Source: Pithys albifrons albifrons (lineage: Eukaryota > Chordata > Aves > Passeriformes > Thamnophilidae). Taken from it: a stretch of 64,000 nucleotides of DNA. A model generated the notes under the pieces. That model had not been told where the DNA came from and searched no databases. It was given only the letters and a program-made list of their open reading frames with translations. Position 1 is the stretch's first letter; every line of letters begins with the position of its first letter. Below, in pieces: positions 1 through 12,700 of the stretch. A program made the position numbers and the translations under genes. Location: contig NC_092485.1 in assembly GCF_047495875.1 (NCBI RefSeq), positions 6,458,890 through 6,522,889 on the forward strand. The letters run 5' to 3'.

Positions 1-3000
1 TTTTAGCTTGGATGGGTGAGTTTCTATTAGTGGTGCCAGCCCTGTCTGGTTCCTTTTCTAGCACGAGCTGCAAGCCCAGGGGTCAGATGTGTGGTCTGCC
101 ACCAACCTGAACAGCTCCCCTGGGAGTCCCACCGTGCCAGACCCGTCCTGTTGGTGAGGGGGGTATAACAGGGGCTTCCTCATCCTTCAGGAAAACAGAA
201 GCAGCTTTCTAACCCTGAGACCTTGCCCAAAGTGTTTGGTTGTTTGGGTTCCCCTCTGTAAGCAGGAAATACCAAGGGAGGGTCGTGTTCCCTGCAGGAA
301 TCCAGCAGTTGCATGGATGTGGATGGCTGGGATGTGTGAATGACCTGCTGTGGTGGCCTCTGGGCAATGGACTGGAGGGGATCTGCCTCCAGCCCTCCCT
401 TTGTCTCTGGGGCCAGTGCTCAGCTGCTTTAGCCTTGCTGGTGACCTCGGGCCAAGCCACAGTGTCCATGGGGGTGTTGGATCCAGGGCTGTGCTTTTGT
501 CTTTGGTGCTGGGCATGTAAATAGGTGGGGTGCAGCAGCCTCTGCTCTGCACAGGTCCCTGAGGTCTCCTGACCCTTCCATGATCCTCGTTAATGAGACC
601 AAAACCAGCTCTGAGGGTTCATCATCTGAGCTGAAAACACAGTTTCTCTCTAGGCTTGGCCTTGCACTAGCCCCTGCCTGGAATGATTTGGTGAATGAAG
701 TTAGTGCAGTGGGGAAGAAAGAAATGGAAAAACAAGAGGACAAATGTGGACTTGTTTAAAGGAACTTTGGGGTTTGACCGTGACCTTAAGCATGTGCTTC
801 ATTCAGCAGTTTTTGCAAGCAGGAAGCTTTATTTAAAGGCTGCACACTTGCTAAATTTGTGGAGCAAGAGAAAACTGAGCGCAAGGAATAGTTTAAATGG
901 AGCAGATTTTATTATTTTCAAAGTTGTTCCAGTGTTCCCACTGGTCAGTCTTAATTACCTTAAGCAGAAGCATCAGGAGCATCATTAGATGCTGCCCTGG
1001 TGCAGAAGAGGGTGAGACCTGGGTAATCTTTGAAAATGTTGTGTTTGTAACAGAGACCACTAAGATAAAAGCAACCCCCCACTTTGATGGGGAGGGGAGT
1101 TGGAGGATTTTTGGGGAGAAATAAAAAAAGCAGTGGTGGTCAAACTGGCCTCAGACCTTTCCTGAGGACCTGCATTTCCAGTGTTCTCCTGCCTGTGCTG
1201 GGATCTGGGATTCTGTTTAATCAGAGACAGCCCAAAGGCTCACTGTGCACGGGGTTCTGGGCTTTGTGCTCTTGGCCTCGTGCTGTTTCCCAGCACCGTT
1301 TCCATACCTCAGGAGAACTGTGTGGCCTCCCTGGCGGAGCTGGAGAGGAAGAGGAGGGAAGAGAGTGATGTACTTGACTTCAGTCTCCACATCTAAATAT
1401 AAATAGTTCTCCTCTTGGATCCTTCCATTCTGATCTTCTGGGTGATTTGACCTTTCTTTGATAAAAGCTTTCTTTATTTGCAGGAATAAAAGGGCAGAGG
1501 GGAGGAGAGGACACAGCAGATGTGTTTTTTAAATATCTCTGTGTCTTGGCAGTGGATTTCCACAGCACCCAGCACTTGCTGCTGGGCCAGCCCTCCTGGG
1601 CTCCAGCTTTCCTCCTCCTCTGAGCAACCCGAGTGAACTGGACATTTCACTCCAAAGCATTGACCTGAATATCCCTAAGCAAGTTTATGGAAGTGTTTTA
1701 TCACAGGGAGACCCACATCCTCCAATGGGGACAGATGTCCTGAGCTCCAGTCCCCAGCCCTGCTGCAGGCTGGGCAGGTCACTTTGGGCTTGTTTTATGG
1801 ACTGCCCCTGGTTTTCCTTGGTTCATAACTTCAGCAGAAAGAAACACCTGTGTTGGACGCTGCTGGTTTTTCTGGTGTTCCCCCTGAAGCAGTTTGAGCT
1901 CCACATCCACCCAGGGCTCCGTTCCGTGTGTAAAGCGGCGGCACTCTGGGCGAGGGCTGCACAGGTGCAGGGCTGCACCTGCTCCAGACTGCACACAGGG
2001 CTTTCTGGCACTCCTTCTAGCATTAAAGGCCACTTTAAATCCAGCAAGAGCCCACTGCCAGGAGCACTGACAGCCCTGCTCAGTCCCCTTTGTGCTGCAG
2101 GGCTGGACAGGGCAGGGCGCTCCTGCGGGTGCTCTGGCTGGGGGTTTTGGTGCCCCACTGACTCGGACATGGTTTCAACCATCGTCCTGCAAACCTGTTG
2201 TTGGTGCTGGAGGTGCATTGTGTGTGTGTGTGTTGTTTTGCTGTCTGCTCCAGGAGTGCAGGATGGTGTGCAGGATGCCTCGGGATAAGCCTCTGATCCT
2301 TGCAAATTGGATTTTGTGGCTCACTTGCCTGTGCTCTTGGATAAAGGTTCCCCTCAGCTGCCTCTCCTCTAGCACAGCTCAGGTCCTTCTCAGGACTGCA
2401 AAGCCTTTTATAATGCTCTGCAGATCAGAGGGGACAGGGACAAACTTTCCATTTCCTCCTGGAACATGCTCCAGAGTGAGCCTGTTGCTTCATTCCCTTC
2501 CAAATTTCCATTCAGTCTGCACAAGATTCCCATTGTTTTGGTGCTTTTCCTGCTGGTTTTGCTCACTATGACACTGAGATGTTCCTGGTCAGCAGCCCCC
2601 CAGTGATGACTGGTATTGCAGAAGCCTCTGGGCCACGTGAGTTGTGGTGATTGTGTGCTGGGGAGACATTAAATTGCTCAGGAAAGGTCTGCTTTGAACA
2701 GATTTTAAACCAGTTCAGTGGGAGAGTAGAGGGTGTTACTAAGTTTTACCCCAAAGAAAACAGTGCAGGAAAATGTCCTGTGTTAGCACAAGGGTTTAAT
2801 TGCTGAAGGGGTGAAGTGTAAAACACACCAGTGGGTTGTACTGGAGAGCCGTTGTCAGTTCCAGTTTGCCTGTAAGAACATACTGGTTTGAGTTCCCTTG
2901 CCTGTTGTGGGAGGGGTGGTGGCACTGGTGGGGGGCAGCAGACACCCTAACCCTTTCACAGGAGCTCAGGAGCAGCACCAGCCCCTCACTCTGCTGTTCT

Positions 3001-3647
3001 GCACTGATGTGACCAGGATGCCTTCCAGGGGTGGGGGGAAGAGTAATCCTCGCAGGGTTAATTCTTAAATCCACAGTGCTTGGCTTTGGAACAAGGGAAG
3101 GAAGTCAATGCTCTCAGAAGTGCTGGGAGACCACCTACTCTTTAGTACAGACTGCCAACAGCTGACAGATGGAAGTGATTTGGGGACAGTGAGAAGTCAG
3201 TGGAATCACACTGGTGACCAAGGGCAGGCTGTGCATCCCACAGGCTTTGACTTACACCCCCCCCTTGTGACTCTTTGCCATGGAGGGAAGAGTTTCCCAG
3301 AGCCATAGGAATTCTTCAGTGGGGTGTGAATTAGCAGAATTGCTGTCTCTTGTGGTTCACTCTAATAGACACAAGCTCCTCTGAAGAGACTTCTTGGCAA
3401 GCACATGTATGGTTGAGGGATGTGTGGGAGTGGGAGCTCTGACTGGAACCCAGAAGGGTCTGGTAAAGCACAGGAGTTGTCCCTTTGCTGCTGTGGCACT
3501 GACCCCTCTGCCATGCTCTGTGCTCCACGTGGCTGCTCCTGACCACAATGTCCAGATACCCACCATGCTGTGAGAGCTCTGCTGCCCCTGTCCTTGCCCT
3601 GTCCCTGTGTGGTTGTTTGCCCAAGTGTTCCATTTTCTGTCTTGCAG
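1..3647 (+). other. ANKS1A intron 1, 3' part
   Basis: The first coding exon is not in this stretch; I looked for its MGKEQELLEAARTG-type start and did not find it. The sequence is unremarkable single-copy-looking intron with a short TG run near 2,218-2,234. All open frames here are short and unrecognised. It ends in a normal acceptor (tttctgtcttgcag). Confidence 0.7.
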
Positions 3648-3728
3648 CATCTGGAGGGGGCCGAATGTGAACTGTGTTGACAGCACTGGATACACCCCAC
3701 TGCACCACGCTGCTCTGAACGGCCACAG
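3648..3728 (+). CDS. ANKS1A: ANKS1A exon 2: ankyrin repeat 1 (first part)
   Basis: Acceptor cttgcag at 3,641-3,647 and donor gtgagt at 3,729. The first base completes a codon from the missing exon 1, then [20 protein letters not shown] and AALNGH follow; the last two bases open an Arg codon finished in the next exon. About residues 67-93. The TPLHHAA motif is the ankyrin signature. Human has Met where this has the first Ile. Confidence 0.96.
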
Positions 3729-6700
3729 GTGAGTTCTGCTCCAGTTCCTTTGGTCGCAGGGATGGGTGTTTTGTTGCTTCCCGGCCACGGTTCTGTGTGG
3801 GTGACGCCCCTTGTCCCTGGCCATGGCACTAGTGCTGCAGCGCTGCTCCACCTTCAGGGGACGGGGAGAATGTCGCTGTTTTGGCTGCTGCTCAGTGTGG
3901 TCTTACATCTCGAATCATCTGGCAAAACACTGAGGTTTTCAAGCACCCACCCTTTTATTTCAAAGCAGTTTGGATAAGCTGTAACACCGTGTGAAAGGGG
4001 TTCCCTGGTGACAGTCCCTGCAGTCTGTCTGGTGTCCAGGGAGCTCTGGGCCTGCATCACTTGGAGTTGCCTTGTGTGCCTGTCAGAGTCTGAAGTAACC
4101 CCAGTCTTTACTGTGGTAGATCTCATGTCATTGCTGCTTAAGGTATTGAGAAATGGAGTAGAGTTAAAATCTTTATTCACCTGCATTGTGCTGGTGCAAC
4201 TGGCTTTGCAGCAGAGCCTGTGGCTGATTTCAGCCCCTGTTACCTCCATCAGTGTGCAGGTAATGTGGATCTTTCCACCAATGTTTGTTTGTTTTTATTT
4301 CCTTGGGTGGCATTTAATAGGAACACTTTAAAATGGCATTTCAGGAGAATCTGAAATACTCTGTCTGGACTGACTTTCTGTGCAGTACTTGCTGCAGAAT
4401 GCAAGCTGTGAGACAAGGACTGAGTGTCTTAGACTCAGGTTCCCTTCTCTTGCAGGGATGTTGTGGAAGTTCTGCTGAGGAACGACGCCCTCACCAACGT
4501 GGCAGACTGTAAGGGCTGTTACCCCCTGCACCTGGCGGCCTGGAAGGGAGATGCTGACATAGTGAAGCTCCTCATCCACCAGGGCCCTTCGCACACCAAA
4601 GTCAATGAGCAGGTCTGCTGGTTTTCTCTTGTCCCATTGAATCGTGTCCCTCCTACGGACAGACACTGCTGACCCTCCCAAACCACAGCAGTGCTTATGA
4701 GGTCCTATTTGCTGGTGGGAAAAGAGGGGCACTGCCTCAAGCAATACCTTCAATTCTGAGTTAGTGGTAGAATTAGAAAGGTATTTGAGTTTCATATGCA
4801 GACACAAATACGAGATCTGCTCAACACCTAGGAAGTGGTCTCCTGCTTCTGGCCTTCTAAAACTAACCCACAGTTTTCCTTTCAGTTGCTGGATAGCTGA
4901 GCAGGTTTCTAGTTCTGCAGAGGGTCCATTGGCTCCCTCCTTTGGGAACTAATCAAGGCAGCTTTGTTTAGTCTGTGTTTGGCCATGCTCTCTTAGCTGC
5001 TCTCCTGGCTTGTCTCTGGCACTTGCTCCAATTCACTAATTTGTAAGTTCTAAGATAATTTTAACCCTACTTGCCCCCAGCTAAATCCTTAGATTAATCT
5101 TAAAGAATCATTTTCTCAATCAGGCAGGAAAAAAGCTTCTTGGATTTCTTCCATTTGTCAGCCTGACAGTTTTGGTTTGGGGTACAGAGGGAACGAGAGG
5201 TATGAGGTGGCTGGCTCCTCTGTACCTGTCCTGTGGGCATCAGAGGGACCTTCCAATTCCAGGGAACTTCTGAAATGCTACTGCTGGAAGACCCCAATAA
5301 TTCTCTTGTTTCAGAGTTTTGTTTAAGGGAACTCATTTTCTGAGGCCAGCTGAGCAGGGTCACTGAACTCGTCACTGCCAGGGTGAGCCTGGCAGGCAGT
5401 CACGGGCCCAGATCAGGTGGTTAAAGCTGCAATGGGCCAAGGTTGTCCTGTCCCTAAGGCAGGAACATCTGATGTCCCTGTGAATCAACTCCCAGAGCAC
5501 TCAGGTATTCATCCAGGAGGAGAGGAATAAACCAAAAGAGGTTTTCCTGCCTTTTAGTACCACAAGGCTAAACGTGAACATTCACTCTGAAGGTAATTCT
5601 CAGGTGGGTCAGACACCCCTGGCTCAAGTTCAGCCAATTCTGTCCCAGTCAGGGTGAGAGCTGGGAACTGAGAGCCTCTGCTGTTTATTTGCTCTGTTGT
5701 GTGCACTTTTTCAGAACTGAGGAGCAAACTCCCTTCACAGGCAGGTTAGGAGTTCCAGTCCTGTTTTCCAGCTGCACTTTGTGGAGTCCCAGGTACCTTA
5801 CAGAAGTTTCCCAGGACAGGTAGCTCGATGCACCAGGCTGCCCCAGGGTTAAATGCTGCAAAACCAGCAAGGAATGAAAAATCTGGTGGTAATGCAATTC
5901 CCTGCACTCCTCAATGGAGCAGGAATACAAGGAGTGTGTGTTTTAATGTCTCAGGTGATAGTTTTCCAGTTTGAGGCTGTTTAATCATGTCTCCAGGCAC
6001 AGCTGCAGGCACTCAGTGTGGTTACATAAATCTCAGTTCATGTGGCCTTTCACAATCAGTCTGATAAGAATGGAGTGAGGGCCCTGAGTGTAAACGTGCT
6101 GTGCTGAGTAGGGCAGGTAGAGGGGAGACCTTTGCAAGAGATCCAAAGCTTAGTGTGATCCTTCCAGGTAATGCTTCATTAATGTCTGTTTAGTAGGAAC
6201 CTTGTTCAAAGGAGGAGTCAGCTGAGGAGCCTGTGCTGCCTGTGCCTGGGACCTCGTCCCTGCACTGCTCAGGGCTCCAGGTTACAGCAATCCCAGCTGG
6301 AATGGCTTTGGCTGGTCATGGCTCTGACTGGAAAAACGTGCTGTGTTCCGGCATTCCACCCCTTGCAGTCACCCATTGCTTTGTTGCTGTATCTCACCCA
6401 TTTCATTATCACATTTTTTTCTTTTTCCTCTTCCTTTTTGTAGAATGCTCTTGAGATCAAAGAACTCAAAAAGTACGGCCCCTTTGACCCATATATCAAT
6501 GCCAAGGTGTGTACTTTGCTGTCAGCATTTCACTGCATCGTCACTCCAAGCTGCACTCGCGTGTTTCCAGGTGCAATAATACCTGTTTGCAGCTGCCTGG
6601 GGGAAAAGGAGAATGGGACCATTTATTTACTGTGGGTTTCTCTCTTCAAAGCAGTTATAGAAACATAATTAAGGGAAGCTTTTCCTTACTTTCCTGGGGG

Positions 6701-9700
6701 CTCCTTCCTTGCTTAGCCTTGTAGGACTCATGGTGATGGTCAGTTTGCTTGATTGGGCTGAATGACTTCCCAAAGGTAATGTTACTTCAATTAAATGTTT
6801 TGTAGGTTTTGTTTTGTGTGCTGATGCTTCTGATAAATGCAAAGAGAAGGAGTTTTTTTCCCTGTCTAACCATGGATGCATTTTCTCTGTGGGCTGTTTG
6901 CAGTGGATTTTGATGCCTTTTCCCCTCCCAAATGCACAATGCTGAGTGTGTTATTTGAATGGACAGTTAATTCCTGTGCTGGTGGTGGGGAGAAGGGAAG
7001 GCAGTGACGTTCTGCCTCTCTTCCAAAGTCCTCCCTGTCCTGCTTACTGCGTCAGTCTCTGTTTCAGTGTGTGGTCTGTGGTGGTGTCTGATGCTTCAGG
7101 TCTCCTGTTCCTGTTTTCTGGCCTGTTTTGCTCCTCTCTAATTTTTAGTTGTTGAGCTACAAGAGGACAACATTGGGTTATGTGATGCACTGAGGCCCAG
7201 CTGTTGAGGAAGCAGATCAAGTTCCTGATGGTGTTTTCTCAGACACAGTTTTTCAGTTTCATTTCCAGGGATGGCAAACAATCTGCTGCTCTGTCCTGAG
7301 ACACCTCTGCCATGAGCCACTGTGCCACAGCTGCTTCCAGCCACTTGTTTTGGATCTAGCCATCCATGGCAGGTTTCTGTCTCTCAAAGTTCAGTTAAAA
7401 CTTTCACTCTGCTCTGCAGGATCAGAGGAACACACAGCCAGAGTTCCTGCACTTGCTGGAGTTAGGTGGGGTGGTGCAGAGCCCTGGTTCAGGCAGTGCC
7501 CACCCTCCGAGCCCAGACGTGTTCCCATGAAGCTCATCAGGGTTTTTTACAAAAATCCAGATGGAATTCTGCACCAACAAATGTCTTCCATGGAAACATC
7601 ATAGTTAAGCAGTTCAGTTGCCTGAAAGAAGCTTCCAGAAGCATTGTCAATATAACCAAGTAAAATCTTACCCCCTCCAGCACTGGGATGTTGAATGAAG
7701 AAGGAATGTAAAGAGGGAATACCCAGTGAGCTCCATTTCCTGTGGATTTTTGATTACAAAGTATTCTAATTTGGCTTTTATGCTGTGGAGAAGTGCATTA
7801 TTTAAAGCCTCAGTTAAGTGTTCACAATGGCTGAGGTGGTCTCTATAAAGCAAGACACGATTTTGGGAGTCTTTGCTTTGGTTTTGGGCAGAGAGAGATG
7901 GTTTACCTGCAGTCATTGTGCTCATCACAAGTTCTGACCAGCTTTGCACCAGCTCCTGCCGAGGTGAAGAGCACGTGCAGTCGTACCTGTCACACAGACC
8001 TTGGTGTTCTCCCAGCAGCACTGGAGCAGCCAGACTGCAGGTTGTCATTAGGACAGGACTTGGCTGGACACACAGACAGGAACAAAAATCCTACAAAGGA
8101 GTTGTAGAAGTAGGTTGGGTGGGACCAAAGGGTGGTACAGCCCCTTTCCCCAGCCCTGGAGCAGGAATGCAGCCCCTGTGTCCTCCCGAGCGTGTTATTT
8201 TTCTGAGTAGTTCTGAAATTTGAAGCCATGTGCCTTCTGGCTGCGGGAATGGAATTTTCCTTTTCCATCTCCGATGAATTTCTATGTCTGAGCACTCCTG
8301 CTCAGGCTTCACTCGGGTTTGTGCCTGGAGAGGTGACGTGAGAAGGGAACAAACACCCTTGCCTGGAAGGGCTTTAGTACTTTTGGCTGCTCCAAACTCT
8401 CCCAAAATGGAGGCAATAAAGACTTGGGCAATAGCGGGAGTTTCCAGGGTGCAGTCAGTCTGGGAGAGACCTGCTGTAATGACTCAGGGGAGTTTTACTG
8501 CCTGGTGATCTCCACTGCAGGAGGAAGGTCTGGGGATTTCACCTCAAGCATTGGAGCCCTGACCTGCTTAGCGAGAATTGGACTAAATTGCTGTGAAGAT
8601 GAGGGAAGTCTCCAACACTTACGTTATTAAAGGATGTGTTCCCATTTCTGAGCCTTCAGGCAGGTGTTTGGAGCTGCTGCATGCTTTAAAGCCCCCCATG
8701 GATATGGCCCCTGTGCCAGCGAGGGAAGGAAATCCCCAGTGGCCAAGGCAGGCCTGGCATGAGCAGCGTGTGCCCCTACGGCTCTGGGACAGGACCCCCT
8801 GCTCAGAGGGGTGGGGGTCATCTGCTCTTCCTGCAAAGCCTGGCAGCGAGGCCCCCCTCTGCCTGGGCCTGGCTGTTGTGGGCTCCCTGATCCCTCTCTC
8901 CCAACCCTGTGAAACAGGAGTAATGAGCTTTGCCAACCCTTAAGTGCCCGAGAGCAGCACCGTGAGCTGAGGGACAGGTGTGAGCCCTGATGTTCTCTGC
9001 TCTGTTCCCTCTCACTCTCTGTATTTTATGTGCAGACTTCTGTATCCTGCAGTAACCTGTCCACGTGTATGTGCCTCCCCCTGGATAGGGCCTATTTGAC
9101 TTGGACCTTCTGTGCTTGCAGTGATGCTTTGCCCCCCTTTGCCCCTTCCCCCTGGCATGTGACTCGTGCTGTTCCTCCTTCCTTTGCTTTGCTTTCGTAC
9201 AAGCTGCAGCTGCCTGAGCCTCTCCCCAGCTCCTGCTTCCCTGGTGTTTTCCTGTGGCTGAGAAGTGATGCAAAAGCCAGATAAAAATTCCTGGGGCCCT
9301 GGGCTGCAGGATTCCTGTGAGCCTGAGAGTGCCCGAGCACCTCCACGGGTCCGAGTGCTCCTGCGTGTCCCGGACAGACGAGGTGCCAGAAACTCGCCCA
9401 GCCGTGTGCAGAGGCGTGTGTGCTCTCACAGCAGGAGGGCAGGGAGCCAGTGCCTTTCTGAAGTGCTGCTGCTGCCTCCAGCAGGACAGACACGTTCATT
9501 TTAATGGGACTGTTCTTAAAAAGACAAATTCCACCGTGATTCTTTCAGCTGAAGTTGAAGTGTGTAACTGTTTGTACTAAACTTTTTTTGGGTCGAATTG
9601 TCAGATAGTGGTTTCCTAAGTACTTAAACAGCAATCTGTCTGTGAATAACACACAAAAGTAAAACTAGAAACTCGAGGGGAATTTAATTTGAGAAAAAGC

Positions 9701-12700
9701 TCTTTTAGGTCTGGCCACGTTCCTGTTTTGCACCTGCATGTGCAGTGTGTTGCACTGCTCGTCTTTGTGCTTTGCATTGCTGGTTCTGTCTTGCATTGCT
9801 GCACTCACTGGCAGGGTCTGGCTCCCAGTCTCTAAGCCGGAATTGCAAAGGTGGAATGGCTGTTTTAGTCAGGATAAGTAGAATTTGAAACAATTGAAGT
9901 TTAAATCTAAAACTATGACGATGAAGTTCCAGCAGATTTCACACAGCAAGCTGCCTGTCATATATTCAGCCTTTTATTTTTGTGGCCTGCTGAAGTGTGG
10001 GATGCTGCTGGTGGATACCAGGCTGCCTTCCTTGGGTGAATTAGTGGGAATTCAGATACAGCTTAACATCCTTTAAACTTTAGCATGACCCCTGGGTTCT
10101 GCCCCCAGTGCTTGTAGAGCAGGCTGGTCCAACACAGCTCCTCTTTCCCACAGCTTCAGCCCATTGTTGTGGACATCCCTGAAACTGTGGCTGGGTGGGC
10201 CAGTTGATGAGCTCATGAGGGGATGTCTGTGCCTGGTAAATGGCTAGGGAGATGGTGAGACGTTGCTCCAGGCTGATTCAGAGCGGGCTCTCTGCTTCCT
10301 CACAGCTTTTTTGTCTTGTTTTGCATTTAAACTTCAATGTTGGAGTGAGGTGTGGGGCAGCCGCTCCCCCCGCCCTGACGTGCAGCTGTCTGTGCCCCCA
10401 GAACAACGACAACGAGACGGCGCTGCACTGCGCGGCGCAGCACGGCCACACCGAGGTGGTGAAGGTGCTGCTGGAGGAGCTCACCGACCCCACCATGCGC
10501 AACAACAAGTTCGAGACGCCCCTGGACCTGGCCGCGCTCTACGGGAGGCTGGAGGTCGTCAAGATGCTCCTGAATGCCCACCCGAACCTTCTAAGCTGCA
10601 ACACTAAGAAACACACCCCGCTGCACTTGGCAGCCAGGAACGGCCACAAAGCCGTGGTGCACGTGCTCCTGGATGCTGGCATGGACAGCAACTACCAGGT
10701 ATCCTGTGTCTGTGTGTGTGTGGGCTGGGTGCTGGTGTCACAGAGCCCCCAGAGTCACGATATGGAGAGCTCTCCCCAGCTCTCCTCCCACAGGGAGCGC
10801 TCGTGGAAGATGTGGAGAGCTTTGTGTTCTGCTGGGCTGTCTGTGCAGCTCTTGGTTGCTGGGGAGGCTGCCTGGAGGGACTCGAGTGCTGTGCATGTCT
10901 CACGCCTGCTCAGGGGCGGGGAGAGCCCCAGACACAGAGAGAGGCAGAGAAACATCCTCTTGCCAAAGCTGTTCCACCCTGCAGTGCTGGAGCTCTTGAT
11001 AGCGTTGGAGGCAAACATGTCTCTCCTATCAAGTCACTTGTGAAACTTGGGAATGTGCTGTTTTCACAGCAATGGCTTGTATGTGGGTTTTGTCTTTCCT
11101 TGTCAGGACATGACCTCTTGCCAGGTTGTAGGAGGGTCCTTGTTGGTCTCTCACCTGGGCCCGCACGTCTCTGACGGGACCATCCCCATTTTCCATCCCC
11201 ATCCTCAGCGTTGTAATAACATTGGTGGTCTGTCCTCAGCTGTAGGTAGTGCTGCCCACACCTGGTGTACAGTGCCATGTATTTACTGCTTCTGTAACCC
11301 TCTAAGCCGTGCCTCCCTCACCATTCCCTGCTGTCTGGCTTCATGCTATGTTTCCATTTAATTTGCAGACTGAGAAAGGCAGTGCTTTGCACGAAGCTGC
11401 TTTGTTTGGCAAGACAGATGTGGTACAAATATTGCTGGCTGCAGGTGAGAGAATGTTCCCCCTTTGAAGCACTAATGTGGCAATCCCTTCACCCAGAGCT
11501 TGAGGAAATCCCTGTCTGGTGCAACAGGTTTCTCCATCCAGCTGTCAGAGCTCCTTGGAGCAGGTTATAGCAGAGGTTGGCTCTTGGCGTTTGGCTTTAG
11601 ATACACCTCTAGAATACTTTGTTAGCTCCCCCCAGTGATGATCACAAATGTGACTTGAAAGACATGAACTTGCACATTGTTAGACAGTGTTCTTGTTCTT
11701 GCTCTCTCTGCCCCCGTTGCCACAGGTATTGATGTGAACATAAAGGATAACAGAGGCCTGACTGCTCTGGACATTGTGAGGGAGCTTCCTTCCCAGAAAA
11801 GCCAGCACATAGCAGCTCTGATCGAAGGTGGGTGATGCAGCTCTGCCTGTGGGGAGGAGAGGAAAGCTCAGGGTGCTGATTGTGCCAGGACAGGTATAGG
11901 GTGTGCCTCTCTAGACCTGGAAAGTGCCAAAAGCAAAGCAGCTTCAGGCTGTGTTGGAAAGAATGATGCTCAAACACTGGCATGAGCTTCTGCAGACCAA
12001 ATGTTTGGAGGAGGACTTGGAGGGAACTTTGGGGTATTAGCCCTTTGCTGAAGGAGTGTGGTGTGACTTTTACAGTTCAAACAGGCTTAATTAAGCTTTG
12101 TTTAACTCACTTTAGGAGTTAATTAAAATTAAGGCTATCCTAAATCTGCTTGCAGAATGCAAAGTAACAGCTTTATAAATGGTTTTGGTGTAATTCCCCT
12201 TTATGTGTCTGTGGAGGCAAATAGTCATCCACAGATTTCACATCCTGCTTCTTGCCTCGTTGTGAGGCTTGGGTGTGGAATTTGCAGATGAGATTTACAG
12301 AAAAGGCCTTGATTACTTGTAATTTATAATGGAGTTTGGTCCATTGTGTCTGTCCAAGTTAGGGAATGAAATGTGACATCTTGGCTAAATTCATACTTTG
12401 TAATTACACTGTCTGCATTTCCTCTCAGCTGTGGGGAGGATCAGAAGCATTTGGAGCTGGGGTGTGTTACTCATGCTGAGCATTTGGGAGCTTTGCAGGT
12501 TCAAAGCACTTTGCAGACTTTTAACTAAGCTTTGCCTGTGAGGCTGGTAGGCTTTGACTCCATTCTAAAACTGAAGACAAAGAAGGGCTTTAAAACTGAA
12601 GGTCTTGCAGTTAAAGGCTCTTACTTTGCCCCAGGAGGGTGCTGCTGTCAGATGTTACTTAGATCAGCTGGTTGTTTCTGGCTTTGCCCGTGGTTGGGGG

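Noticed and set aside
2216..2236. TG microsatellite
   Set aside because: Too short to be of note.
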